Notes: generated by a model from the letters alone, not told the origin. A stretch of DNA of 6,471 nt from Candidatus Heimdallarchaeota archaeon (GCA_030603505.1 JAUVXQ010000072.1:1-6471); one strand, 5' to 3'; shown: positions 1 to 5,900, counted from the first letter of the stretch. Translations and numbers: made by a program.

Positions 1-998
1 ATATCTGCTAAAGCAGCAGTTGCTCCTATTCGATCATTGGTTTTATATAACCATTCTAGACTTCCATTTTCATCTAAGCAGTATATTTTATTATCCCATG
101 ATCCAAATACTATCTCTAAAACTCCATCATCATCTAAGTCAGCTATAGACGGAGAAGAAGATATTTGATCGTCTGTATTAAATGACCATATTAATTTCCC
201 ATATACGTCTAGACAATAAATTCTTCCATCTTTTGATGGTATAATAATCTCACAAAGACCATCATTATTAAAATCAACAACAGCTGCAGATGCTTGCACA
301 TAAAATTCTGTAGAGTAAATCCACCTAAGTGTTCCGTTAGCGTTAAAACAATACAAGTTGTAATCATGAGACCCACATAAAATTTCAAGCCTTCCATCAC
401 TATCAATATCAGCTATTGTTGGTGACGAGATGATTAAATCATTAGTTTCAAAAGACCATATAGAAGAACCAGTAGAATTAAGACAATAAATATGATGATC
501 ATAAGAACTAATCAGAATTTCCAAATTACCATCTTGATTAATATCAGCTATTGCAGGGGATGCTTGAATTGCATCACCAGTATCAAAACTCCACTGAAAA
601 GAACCATCAGATGCTAAACAAACAACAGAACCAGAATAAGATGCAGTTACAATATCTATAACACCATCTCTGTTAAGATCTGCTACAATAGGACTTGTTT
701 TAACTTGGTATCCTATATAAGATGACCAAATCTCATTACCATCAGAATCTAAACAATACAAATAACCATCAAGGGAACCCATTAGAATTTCAACCATTCC
801 ATCGTCATTAAAGTCAAAAACTGAAGGAGAAGCTTGAATATAATGTCCAGTAGGAAAATTCCATTTTAGTGATAATTCTATTTCTTCTATATTACCCGTT
901 TTTTCATCTTTATTATTCTCTAAAGAATAAACAGCTCCATTACTAATAATTGGAAATAGTAATAGAAATATTACTACAATTGATAGTCTATAATTCAT
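1..998 (-). CDS. Secreted FG-GAP/VCBS-like beta-propeller protein, partial (C-terminus beyond left edge)
   Basis: Reading the minus strand from ATG at 998 gives 332 codons with no stop before the window edge. Residues 1-21 form a signal peptide (MNYR, then a hydrophobic stretch rich in I, V, L and F, then SNGA), so the protein is probably exported. A linker follows to residue 56. Then come six consecutive 45-residue repeats (57-326) and the start of a seventh. Each repeat has a SP-x-[IV]-x-D start, a calcium-type loop (DFNDDG, DLNRDG, DINQDG, DIDSDG, DFNNDG, DLDDDG), an E-I-[LIV] strand, a Y-C-L-D/N strand and a terminal W-[SI]-[FY] strand. This matches FG-GAP/VCBS and PQQ-like propeller blades, a family usually involved in extracellular binding or adhesion. 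No enzyme motif is seen. The start is supported by GGTGAT seven bases upstream. Family assignment is firm; ligand and role are unknown. It is divergent from the sulfur operon and probably unrelated to it. Confidence 0.88.
   Translation of the reverse strand, partial: MNYRLSIVVIFLLLFPIISNGAVYSLENNKDEKTGNIEEIELSLKWNFPTGHYIQASPSVFDFNDDGMVEILMGSLDGYLYCLDSDGNEIWSSYIGYQVKTSPIVADLNRDGVIDIVTASYSGSVVCLASDGSFQWSFDTGDAIQASPAIADINQDGNLEILISSYDHHIYCLNSTGSSIWSFETNDLIISSPTIADIDSDGRLEILCGSHDYNLYCFNANGTLRWIYSTEFYVQASAAVVDFNNDGLCEIIIPSKDGRIYCLDVYGKLIWSFNTDDQISSSPSIADLDDDGVLEIVFGSWDNKIYCLDENGSLEWLYKTNDRIGATAALAD
21..830 (-). repeat. Six tandem 135-bp coding repeats (propeller blades)
   Basis: These are in-frame tandem repeats of exactly 45 codons at 830-696, 695-561, 560-426, 425-291, 290-156 and 155-21, with a seventh beginning at 20. 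They have diverged at the DNA level but are strictly periodic in protein. The Ca-loop aspartates, a cysteine at repeat position 26 and a tryptophan at position 35 are conserved in every copy. They are blades of one protein, not a DNA-level array. Confidence 0.9.
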
Positions 999-1005
999 TT
1001 AAAAT

Positions 1006-1051
1006 ATCACCAATAATCGTTTAAATGGTTGATTATGCACTTATAAACTTT
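1006..1051 (-). promoter_or_regulatory. Candidate archaeal promoter and Shine-Dalgarno for the propeller gene
   Basis: On the minus strand, AAAG followed by TTTATAAG (1051-1040) resembles a BRE plus TATA box centred about 46 nt before the ATG. That would give a leader of roughly 20 nt. GGTGAT (1011-1006) then lies seven bases before the ATG at 998 and is complementary to the archaeal 16S rRNA tail. The SD is convincing; the TATA call is by motif and spacing only. Confidence 0.5.
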
Positions 1052-1174
1052 ATCTTAAATTTTTGTAAGTAGATAAGCCAGTTTAGTTACTATTAAAAAG
1101 AAAAAATAGAAAAGATTGGAATCATCGTTTTTAGGGCTTGAAGCAATAACTTAAAAACTAACCAGCCAAGCGTT

Positions 1175-1182
1175 AAAGGAAG
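1175..1182 (+). promoter_or_regulatory. Shine-Dalgarno deciding the TTG start of cysQ
   Basis: AAAGGAAG lies just before TTG at 1187. No ATG or GTG upstream in this frame gives a better start, and the protein begins in register with the family from TTG. Two AT-rich candidates for a TATA box exist upstream (around 1086-1098 and 1148-1157). Neither is placed convincingly, so no promoter is called. Confidence 0.55.
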
Positions 1183-1186
1183 TATA

Positions 1187-1987
1187 TTGACATCCTTCAA
1201 CTTTACTGATGCTGAACAAATTCTAGATTTTTTGTCTAAAACTTTACAGAAAGCTAGCGATGCACTTATTGACATATCTAGAAGTGGTTTTGAAATATCT
1301 TTCAAGGAAAATGATACTCCTGTAACAACAGGAGATCTAACAGTAAATACTATATTAAAAGAAGAATTAACTTCCAAATTTCCTGATATAGGTTGGCTCT
1401 CAGAGGAAACAAGAGATAATCTTGAAAGATTAAACAAAAAAAGAGTTTGGATTGTCGATCCAATAGATGGTACTAGAGAGTTTGTAGAAGCTATCCCTGA
1501 ATATTCTATTTCGGTGGCTTTAGTAGAAGATGGTCAACCGATTATTGGAGCAGTTGTTAATTCTCAAAGAAAAGATTTTTTTACCGCAATAAAAGGTAAA
1601 GGTGCTTATTTAAACGGAGAACTGATCCATGTAAAAGAAAAATTAGAGGAAAAACTTGAGATATTAGCAAATCGTTCAGAAATTAAACGAGGAGAGTGGG
1701 AAAATCTAGCGAAACAAGCAAAAATTATTCCTACCGGATCAATTGCATATAAACTTGCTCTAGTTGCAGCTGGAGAAGCTGATGCCACATTTAGTTTAAG
1801 ACCACAACATGAATGGGATATCGCTGCAGGATGTCTGTTAGTTGAGGAAGCAGGAGGAAAAATTTCGGATAAATACCGTCAAAGTTATAACTTTAATCAA
1901 AATAACTTAATTGTAAATTCTATAGTTGGAACTTCTGAAGTGTCAAATGAAATAATTTTTGAAATGATTGAAAAAGAGATGAAGTAG
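1187..1987 (+). CDS. cysQ: 3'(2'),5'-bisphosphate nucleotidase (PAP phosphatase), inositol monophosphatase superfamily
   Basis: This 266-residue protein is a normal length for CysQ. It is predicted to hydrolyse 3'-phosphoadenosine 5'-phosphate (PAP) to AMP and phosphate in the cytoplasm, in a Mg-dependent, typically Li-sensitive reaction. The superfamily metal-site motifs are all present: P-V-T-T-G-D at 45-50, the acidic S-E-E at 72-74, D-P-I-D-G-T at 91-96 and W-D-I-A-A-G at 210-215. The extension of the third motif to REFVEAIPEYS is typical of the CysQ branch (DGTKEF-like) rather than of inositol monophosphatase or archaeal FBPase, although substrate breadth cannot be read from sequence. 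The start is TTG, supported by AAAGGAAG. It is followed after one base by the PAPS-making enzyme, so the operon both makes PAPS and clears PAP. No catalytic residue appears to be missing. Confidence 0.9.
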   Translation: MTSFNFTDAEQILDFLSKTLQKASDALIDISRSGFEISFKENDTPVTTGDLTVNTILKEELTSKFPDIGWLSEETRDNLERLNKKRVWIVDPIDGTREFVEAIPEYSISVALVEDGQPIIGAVVNSQRKDFFTAIKGKGAYLNGELIHVKEKLEEKLEILANRSEIKRGEWENLAKQAKIIPTGSIAYKLALVAAGEADATFSLRPQHEWDIAAGCLLVEEAGGKISDKYRQSYNFNQNNLIVNSIVGTSEVSNEIIFEMIEKEMK

Positions 1988-1988
1988 A

Positions 1989-3719
1989 ATGGAAGCAAAA
2001 AACGATCTAATATCCCCACATGGTGGAAAATTGATTGACTTATATGTAACAGATGAAAAAGCACGCTATGATTTAGTAGAGAAAGCTAAGATTCTCCCAA
2101 AATTAGAACTAGATGAAAGAGGATTGGCAGATTTAGAATGTATAGCTACAGGAATTTATTCTCCTCTTACAGGTTTTCTAGGTGAAGAGGATTATAACAG
2201 TGTTGTAAAAAATATGCGGCTAGCAAATGGAACTGTATGGCCAATTCCAATCACTTTAGCAGTAGATGAAGATTTTGCGTCTAAATTAAACATTGACGAT
2301 GAGATTTCGTTAATGTGGGAAGAAACCCATATAGGATTGATAAAAATCTCTAGCATCTACAAACCAGACAAAAAAGAAGAATCGATTAATGTTTACAAAA
2401 CTGATGATAATAGCCATCCTGGAGTTGCAGGATTATTTCGTTCAGGTAATATGTATCTAGGGGGAGAAATTAAGCTAATTGAGGAAGTACCTCATAAAGA
2501 AATAAATGAATACAGATTCTCTCCTAAAGTAACTAGGCAAATTTTTGTAAAGAAGAACTGGAAGACAATTGTAGCCTTTCAAACACGAAATCCTATCCAT
2601 CGAGCACACGAGCACCTCCAAAAAATTGCAATGGAGTATGTTGATGGTCTTTTTATTAACCCCCTTGTAGGTTTTACCAAAAAAGATGATATTCCATCGC
2701 ATGTTCGAATGGAGACCTATAAAGTCATTTTAAACAACTATTATCCAAAAGAGAGAACTTTCCTAGGTGTTTATCCTGCAAATATGCGCTATGCGGGTCC
2801 GAGAGAAGCTATCTTGCATGCAATAAGTAGACAAAATTATGGTTGTTCTCATTTTATTGTTGGTCGAGATCATGCTGGAGTGGGGGATTATTACGGTACC
2901 TATGAAGCTCAAGAAATCTTCGACCAATTCTCTAAAGATGACCTTATGATTACTCCTATAAAATTTGAATATGCTTTCTATTGCAAGCTTTGTGAACAGA
3001 TGGTCACAAAAAGAACTTGTCCCCATGGAAAAGATGCTCATATCTTCTTATCTGGTACTAAAGTTCGTGAAATGCTAACAAAAGGAGAAATGCTACCAAG
3101 AGAATTCACTAGACCTGAGGTGGCAATGATTCTTATCGACTCTGTTAATAATAAGCGTTTAAAAACTACCCAAAAAGGGGTTACTATTTTGTTTACAGGA
3201 CTTTCAGGAAGCGGAAAAACAACCATTTCAAAAGCTGTTGCTGAGGAACTCAAGAAACGAAGATATAAGGTAGAACGGTTAGATGCTGATATCGTAAGGC
3301 AAAATCTTAGTAAAGGGCTTGGTTTTAGTAAAGAAGATAGGGATGAGAACATTCGCAGAGTAGGTTTTGTTTGTCACCTCCTATCTAGAAATGGAACCAT
3401 AGCTCTTATGGCTAATATTGCTCCTTATATTTCTGTTCGTGAAGAAATTCGTCAACGCATAGGAGACTTTATGGAAGTTTATGTCAAATGTCCTGTTGAA
3501 ATATGCGAAACACGTGATCGTAAGGGGTTATATGCTAAAGCAAGAGCTGGCATTATCAAAGGATTTACAGGTGTAGATGATCCTTACGAAGAACCCCAAC
3601 ATCCTGAAGTTGTTTGTGAGACTGATAAAGAAACGATCGAAGAAAGTATACAGAAAGTTCTTGATAAGATGGTAGAATTAGGATATATTGAACCTATCAA
3701 AGTTAAAGAACCAATTTAA
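1989..3719 (+). CDS. sat-cysC: Bifunctional ATP sulfurylase / APS kinase (PAPS synthetase, Sat-CysC fusion)
   Basis: This 576-residue cytoplasmic enzyme catalyses sulfate + ATP to APS + PPi, then APS + ATP to PAPS. Residues 1 to about 175 are the PUA-like N-domain of ATP sulfurylase (S-P-H-G-G near 9-13). The catalytic domain has Q-T-R-N-P-I-H-R-A-H-E at 198-208, G-R-D-H-A-G-V-G at 292-299 and S-G-T-K-V-R at 355-360. Cys332, Cys335 and Cys344 (plus His346 or His351) match the Zn knuckle of many prokaryotic ATP sulfurylases. Residues from about 396 are APS kinase: P-loop G-L-S-G-S-G-K-T at 404-411, L-D-A-D at 431-434, D-E-N-I-R-R at 452-457 and the lid F-T-G-V-D-D-P-Y-E-E-P at 526-535. The order sulfurylase then kinase is that of Aquifex-type fusions, the reverse of animal PAPSS. 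All nucleotide-site motifs are intact, so the kinase is probably active, unlike the regulatory pseudo-kinase of fungi. The ATG lies one base after the cysQ stop and is probably translationally coupled (weak SD in AAGAGATGAA). Confidence 0.95.
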   Translation: MEAKNDLISPHGGKLIDLYVTDEKARYDLVEKAKILPKLELDERGLADLECIATGIYSPLTGFLGEEDYNSVVKNMRLANGTVWPIPITLAVDEDFASKLNIDDEISLMWEETHIGLIKISSIYKPDKKEESINVYKTDDNSHPGVAGLFRSGNMYLGGEIKLIEEVPHKEINEYRFSPKVTRQIFVKKNWKTIVAFQTRNPIHRAHEHLQKIAMEYVDGLFINPLVGFTKKDDIPSHVRMETYKVILNNYYPKERTFLGVYPANMRYAGPREAILHAISRQNYGCSHFIVGRDHAGVGDYYGTYEAQEIFDQFSKDDLMITPIKFEYAFYCKLCEQMVTKRTCPHGKDAHIFLSGTKVREMLTKGEMLPREFTRPEVAMILIDSVNNKRLKTTQKGVTILFTGLSGSGKTTISKAVAEELKKRRYKVERLDADIVRQNLSKGLGFSKEDRDENIRRVGFVCHLLSRNGTIALMANIAPYISVREEIRQRIGDFMEVYVKCPVEICETRDRKGLYAKARAGIIKGFTGVDDPYEEPQHPEVVCETDKETIEESIQKVLDKMVELGYIEPIKVKEPI

Positions 3720-3738
3720 TGTTTCTTTTCTCTTTTTT
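3720..3738 (+). terminator. Pyrimidine-rich terminator of the cysQ/sat-cysC operon
   Basis: Immediately after the stop codon comes a tract of T and C with a run of six T (TTTCTTTTCTCTTTTTT), with no hairpin before it. Oligo-T on the coding strand is enough for termination by archaeal RNA polymerase, so this is the likely operon end. Confidence 0.55.
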
Positions 3739-3767
3739 AAACTAATTTTAACTACGATTTTTGAATT

Positions 3768-3795
3768 CTGTTAACTAAACCCATTTTGGTAACAG
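3768..3795. repeat. Short imperfect inverted repeat
   Basis: CTGTTAAC (3768-3775) and GGTAACAG (3788-3795) pair at seven of eight positions around a 12-base spacer. It could be an operator, a weak hairpin or the end of a decayed element. It lies between the sulfur operon terminator and a possible transposase scrap; its function is unknown. Confidence 0.4.
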
Positions 3796-3804
3796 TTTAA
3801 AAGA

Positions 3805-3948
3805 ATGGATTATGAAGGGTATGTGATTAACATGAAACCCAAACGTAACCTAGTGAAACTTAGAAAAGTTATAGTTGAAAAGGCTTTGAATGGGTCAAAA
3901 GTCACTCATATTATTTTTATATCAAAATCTAAAGTTAACATTATATAG
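3805..3948 (+). pseudogene. Possible remnant of a transposase/integrase N-terminal helix-turn-helix
   Basis: The frame is open for 47 codons from ATG at 3805 to TAG at 3946; a second ATG lies at 3832. The peptide begins basic (MKPKRNLVKLRK from the inner ATG) and continues VEKALNGSKVTHI, then ISKSKV. That order resembles the first helix-turn-helix of transposases that begin with K-x-R-K, N-G-x-x-V-T-x-I-C and I-S-R-x-x-x-Y. The turn appears shortened and the frame stops where the second half of the domain should continue. No good Shine-Dalgarno precedes either ATG. This is by-eye resemblance only. It may instead be a non-coding chance ORF in the 263-base gap between sat-cysC and the next gene. 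Confidence 0.25.
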
Positions 3949-3971
3949 TTCAGAAAGAAATACATGGTGGA
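3940..3971 (+). promoter_or_regulatory. Candidate TATA box and Shine-Dalgarno for the regulator-like gene
   Basis: ATTATATAG (3940-3948) is a TATA-like box centred about 39 nt before the GTG start. GGTGGAG (3966-3972) is the likely ribosome binding site, with about 10-11 bases to GTG at 3983. An in-frame TGA at 3977-3979 lies between them, so GTG 3983 is the only reasonable start. Confidence 0.4.
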
Positions 3972-3982
3972 GATTGTGAATT

Positions 3983-4542
3983 GTGTCAATTGATAATCAA
4001 GTGTTTGCCTATCAAATGCTTGAGAACTATCTAGTACTTCTATTAGGGGTTGTAGATCGCCCAGTTAAATCTAAAATACATCTTCAGAAAGAAATGTTTA
4101 TTCTTTCTCGTACTGCAGAATATATTAATGATGTAACAGCTTTTGAGAAACATCAATTTGGTCCTTTTTCAAGTGATATACAAGGAATAATTGTTTCACC
4201 AATTTACTATAAACAACCTTTTCTAAGAAAGAATAGTGATATAACCCTATCTCCCAATGGTAAAAAAATATACAAAGATTTGATTTCAGAATATTCACAT
4301 AGTGATAAGTTTCAAGAATTATTGGCTACTATGAAAATGATACGAGAACTCTATGATAGACTAACCACGGATGAACTTCTGTTCTTAATATATATATAAC
4401 TTATCCAGGATATAGAGAAAAATCAGAAAAATCAGAAGAACTTCTATCTAAAGAAAGAAAACATAATTTAGCTAAAGACCTTTTGCAAAAAAAAATTATT
4501 ACAAAGAAAAGATATGATGAGGTAATAGAAGCTCAATGGTAA
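3983..4542 (+). pseudogene. Small winged-helix/SocA-Panacea-like regulator gene, interrupted by a 2-base frameshift
   Basis: From GTG at 3983 the frame runs 138 codons and stops in TAA at 4397-4399. The protein ends LLFLIYI, mid-element. Removing one TA unit from the (AT)n run at 4388-4398 continues the frame as TYPGYREKSEKSEELL and so on to TAA at 4540, giving 185 residues in total. The join ...LIYI-TYPGY reads smoothly, as in archaeal relatives with a Y-I-x-Y-P-E-Y-T-like segment. Visible features are K-S-K-I-H-L-Q-K-E-M-F at 29-39, F-E-K-H-Q-F-G-P-F-S at 54-63 and a charged helical tail. The K-x-x-L-Q-K-E-x-F plus G-P-[FYV]-S pattern resembles SocA/Panacea (DUF4065-like) domains, often antitoxins or regulators; this is by-eye recognition. 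Its restored end overlaps the start of a PIN-like gene by seven bases. The break could be true decay, phase variation or a base-calling error. Confidence 0.65.
4388..4398. repeat. (AT)5A dinucleotide run at the frameshift
   Basis: ATATATATATA is the only dinucleotide tract in the regulator-like gene and coincides with the reading-frame break. With one unit fewer the gene is open across it. Such tracts are prone to slippage during replication and also to sequencing or polishing errors. Confidence 0.8.
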
Positions 4543-4673
4543 ATATCAATGTAGTTGCTGATAGCAGTTTTTATTTCTGCTTCATAGATGATATCAACCA
4601 ACCAGATAAATTAGTATTTTCAAGTGTTTTTAGCAGAGAATTAGCCAAAAGGCAGAATATAGTAAAAAACTGA
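4536..4673 (+). pseudogene. Truncated PIN-domain (VapC-like ribonuclease toxin) gene start
   Basis: ATG at 4536 overlaps the restored stop of the preceding gene (ATGGTAA), the usual coupling of small archaeal toxin-antitoxin pairs. The 45-codon product begins MVNINVVADSSFYFCFIDDIN. This is the first strand and helix of a PIN domain: a hydrophobic strand ending in a metal-binding Asp (D9), S-S-F, then D-D-I (18-20). Later RELAKRQN (34-41) resembles the second acidic region, with Glu35. Between them about a strand's worth of residues seems lost, and TGA at 4671 ends the frame far short of the 130-160 residues of PIN proteins. In another frame at 4703-4741, LVLDSKRSFVNTF resembles the C-terminal D-D-K-x-A-R-x-F-V of PIN proteins, so the rest may be present but scrambled. 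An active RNase is unlikely from this copy. Confidence 0.5.
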
Positions 4674-4683
4674 TTATTTATGA

Positions 4684-4869
4684 GTTAAACAGTACAAAAT
4701 AGCTGGTTTTAGATTCAAAACGAAGCTTTGTCAATACGTTTTAAACATGATAGAAAAGATAAACCGGAAACCAAGATTAAACATAAGTCACTTTTTTATC
4801 GGAGAAGTATTTTATTTGTGGGCAGCACAACAAAATCTAATAATTGAACACTGGGAAAAGAAAGAGTAA
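4684..4869 (+). other. Unassigned 61-codon open frame (ATG at 4747 gives 40 codons)
   Basis: The frame is open from just after TGA 4681-4683 to TAA 4867-4869, with the first ATG at 4747 and no clear Shine-Dalgarno. The tail reads HFFIGEVFYLWAAQQNLIIE then HWEKKE, which has protein-like composition with an amphipathic helix and a lysine-rich end. I do not recognise it. It may be the 3' piece of a longer gene whose 5' end was lost when the neighbouring PIN-like gene decayed, or chance. Together with the preceding pseudogenes it fills the stretch before the convergent minus-strand gene. Confidence 0.2.
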
Positions 4870-4872
4870 AAA
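4853..4872 (-). terminator. Oligo-T tract ending the 328-residue minus-strand gene
   Basis: Directly after the TAG stop (4875-4873) the minus strand reads TTTTTACTCTTTCTTTTCCC. It is a T-rich tract of the kind that terminates archaeal transcription, with no stem before it. Confidence 0.45.
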
Positions 4873-5859
4873 CTAAGTTTTTTTACTGATTTTTTGTTTC
4901 TCCCCTTGTTTAAACTGCTCTAGTAAATTATCAATTTCACTCAGTAACTCTGAGCTTAACATATCTTGGTGCGAAATGGTTTCTTGATATGGGATGTTGA
5001 TATTGTTGAAATCTATTTCATTTTTTAGTATTCTTTCTGAAAAATATCGAATTACTTGAAACACATCAGATAATCTTTTTAGTCGAGTAATTCTAACTAC
5101 TTTTTCAATATCAGAAAGATCCCTTATATTTCCTTTCTCTTCTTCAATTGATAATATTCTTACATATTTTTCAATATCAGAAAGATCCTTTATATTTCCA
5201 TTCTCATCTTCAATTGGTAATATTGATACACCATTTTCAATTATTTTTTTAGTTTCTTGAGGTAGTTTCGTCTCTCTTTTCAGCAGTCTTCTTATAAATT
5301 CAACAACCTTAACTGTAAAAACAATGCCTTCTTTCATTTCATGTGCTATAGAGTATGGATTTATTTCACTTAATTTGTTTCGTTTACCTATAAGAAGGAT
5401 TTCCAAAGCTAATTCATCTATTTTTTCTGATATTTCCTCTTCCTGATTCTTTTTTTCAGATTTGTTTTTAAAAGACATCTTGTTAAAAATTTGAATTTTA
5501 GAGCTCAACTTTTCATTATTTATCAGCTTTAAACATTCGTAGATCAAGTAAGCTGTTATAAAATCGAAATTCAGAATCATTATAAATTTTTCCAGAGTAT
5601 AGTTGTGTGTATCTGTTCCAAGCTTTAATATTAATTTAATTGATTTTTGATTTACGTAACTCCAATTTATTTTATTGATATCAGACTTTCTAACACGAAA
5701 ATTTGAGTTAAGTATATCGGTAGCAATACTTATAGAATCTAGATTTGCACCTATATTAAATAGTTCCCTAACTGTAGGCAATCTATTATTCTTTTTTCTG
5801 AATTTGAAAATGTGTGTGATACTGTTATCTATCTCGTTAACTAATATATTATTTCTCAT
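4873..5859 (-). CDS. Unrecognised 328-residue protein with LexA-like HTH signature and internal duplication
   Basis: ATG at 5859 is preceded by a near-perfect Shine-Dalgarno (AAGGAGATGA, minus strand 5870-5861), so this gene is almost certainly translated. I do not recognise the family. Residues 10-50 (ITHIFKFRKKNNRLPTVREL, then G-A-N-L-D-S-I-S-I-A-T-D-I-L) echo the winged helix of LexA-type repressors, which have P-T-x-R-E-[IL] followed by S-x-x-T-V. That suggests DNA or nucleic-acid binding but is inference. Residues 129-160 are Lys/Glu-rich and probably helical or coiled. Residues 211-254 are two 22-residue copies of V-[SR]-I-L-x-I-E-x-E-x-G-N-I-[KR]-D-L-S-D-I-E-K. The C-terminus is acidic and helical with a Lys-rich tail. 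There is no signal peptide or membrane segment, so it is presumably cytoplasmic. It sits divergent from another regulator-like gene and convergent with a decayed PIN module, an accessory-type setting. No catalytic motif is seen. Confidence 0.8.
   Translation of the reverse strand: MRNNILVNEIDNSITHIFKFRKKNNRLPTVRELFNIGANLDSISIATDILNSNFRVRKSDINKINWSYVNQKSIKLILKLGTDTHNYTLEKFIMILNFDFITAYLIYECLKLINNEKLSSKIQIFNKMSFKNKSEKKNQEEEISEKIDELALEILLIGKRNKLSEINPYSIAHEMKEGIVFTVKVVEFIRRLLKRETKLPQETKKIIENGVSILPIEDENGNIKDLSDIEKYVRILSIEEEKGNIRDLSDIEKVVRITRLKRLSDVFQVIRYFSERILKNEIDFNNINIPYQETISHQDMLSSELLSEIDNLLEQFKQGEKQKISKKT
4878..4899 (+). terminator. Oligo-T tracts that would terminate plus-strand transcription
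   Basis: Seven T (4878-4884), then six T (4890-4895), then TTT lie just past the last plus-strand stop at 4869 and inside the 3' end of the convergent gene. This is consistent with a convergent junction with a terminator on each strand. Confidence 0.4.
5098..5229 (-). repeat. Two tandem 66-bp in-frame repeats inside the 328-residue gene
   Basis: Copies at 5229-5164 (residues 211-232) and 5163-5098 (residues 233-254) match at 57 of 66 bases by direct comparison. Because the unit is 22 codons the reading frame is kept. The high DNA identity points to a fairly recent duplication. The sequence after copy 2 (V-R-I-T-R-L) repeats the start of the unit, as expected for slippage or unequal exchange. 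Confidence 0.9.
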
Positions 5860-5860
5860 A

Positions 5861-5900
5861 TCATCTCCTTTGGCAGCACCAGTAGACTTGAAGATAAACC
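5861..5900 (-). promoter_or_regulatory. Shine-Dalgarno and candidate TATA box of the 328-residue gene
   Basis: AAGGAGATGA (5870-5861) gives a GGAG core five bases from the ATG and fixes this start. GGTTTATCTT (5900-5891) is a weak TATA-like box about 37 nt upstream, similar in spacing to the other candidates in this window. The SD is strong; the promoter is tentative. Confidence 0.5.

Noticed and set aside
209..406. Minus-strand open frame inside the propeller gene
   Set aside because: It is out of frame with the six clear 45-residue repeats and has no family features; it is a shadow of the propeller coding sequence.
21..830. Regular 135-bp periodicity considered as a CRISPR or satellite array
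   Set aside because: The period is an exact 45 codons, copies differ mainly where protein is variable, and there are no short identical repeats with unique spacers.
999..1186. A riboswitch or small RNA between the divergent propeller and cysQ genes
   Set aside because: Apart from the promoter and SD signals already listed, the stretch is AT-rich without stable stems or recognisable conserved aptamer sequence.
1093..1437. Minus-strand frame of 114 codons opposite the start of cysQ
   Set aside because: It lies antisense to conserved CysQ motifs and has Ser/Leu-rich shadow composition.
2475..3352. Three minus-strand frames opposite sat-cysC
   Set aside because: All are antisense to highly conserved catalytic segments of Sat-CysC; no independent motif or ribosome binding site.
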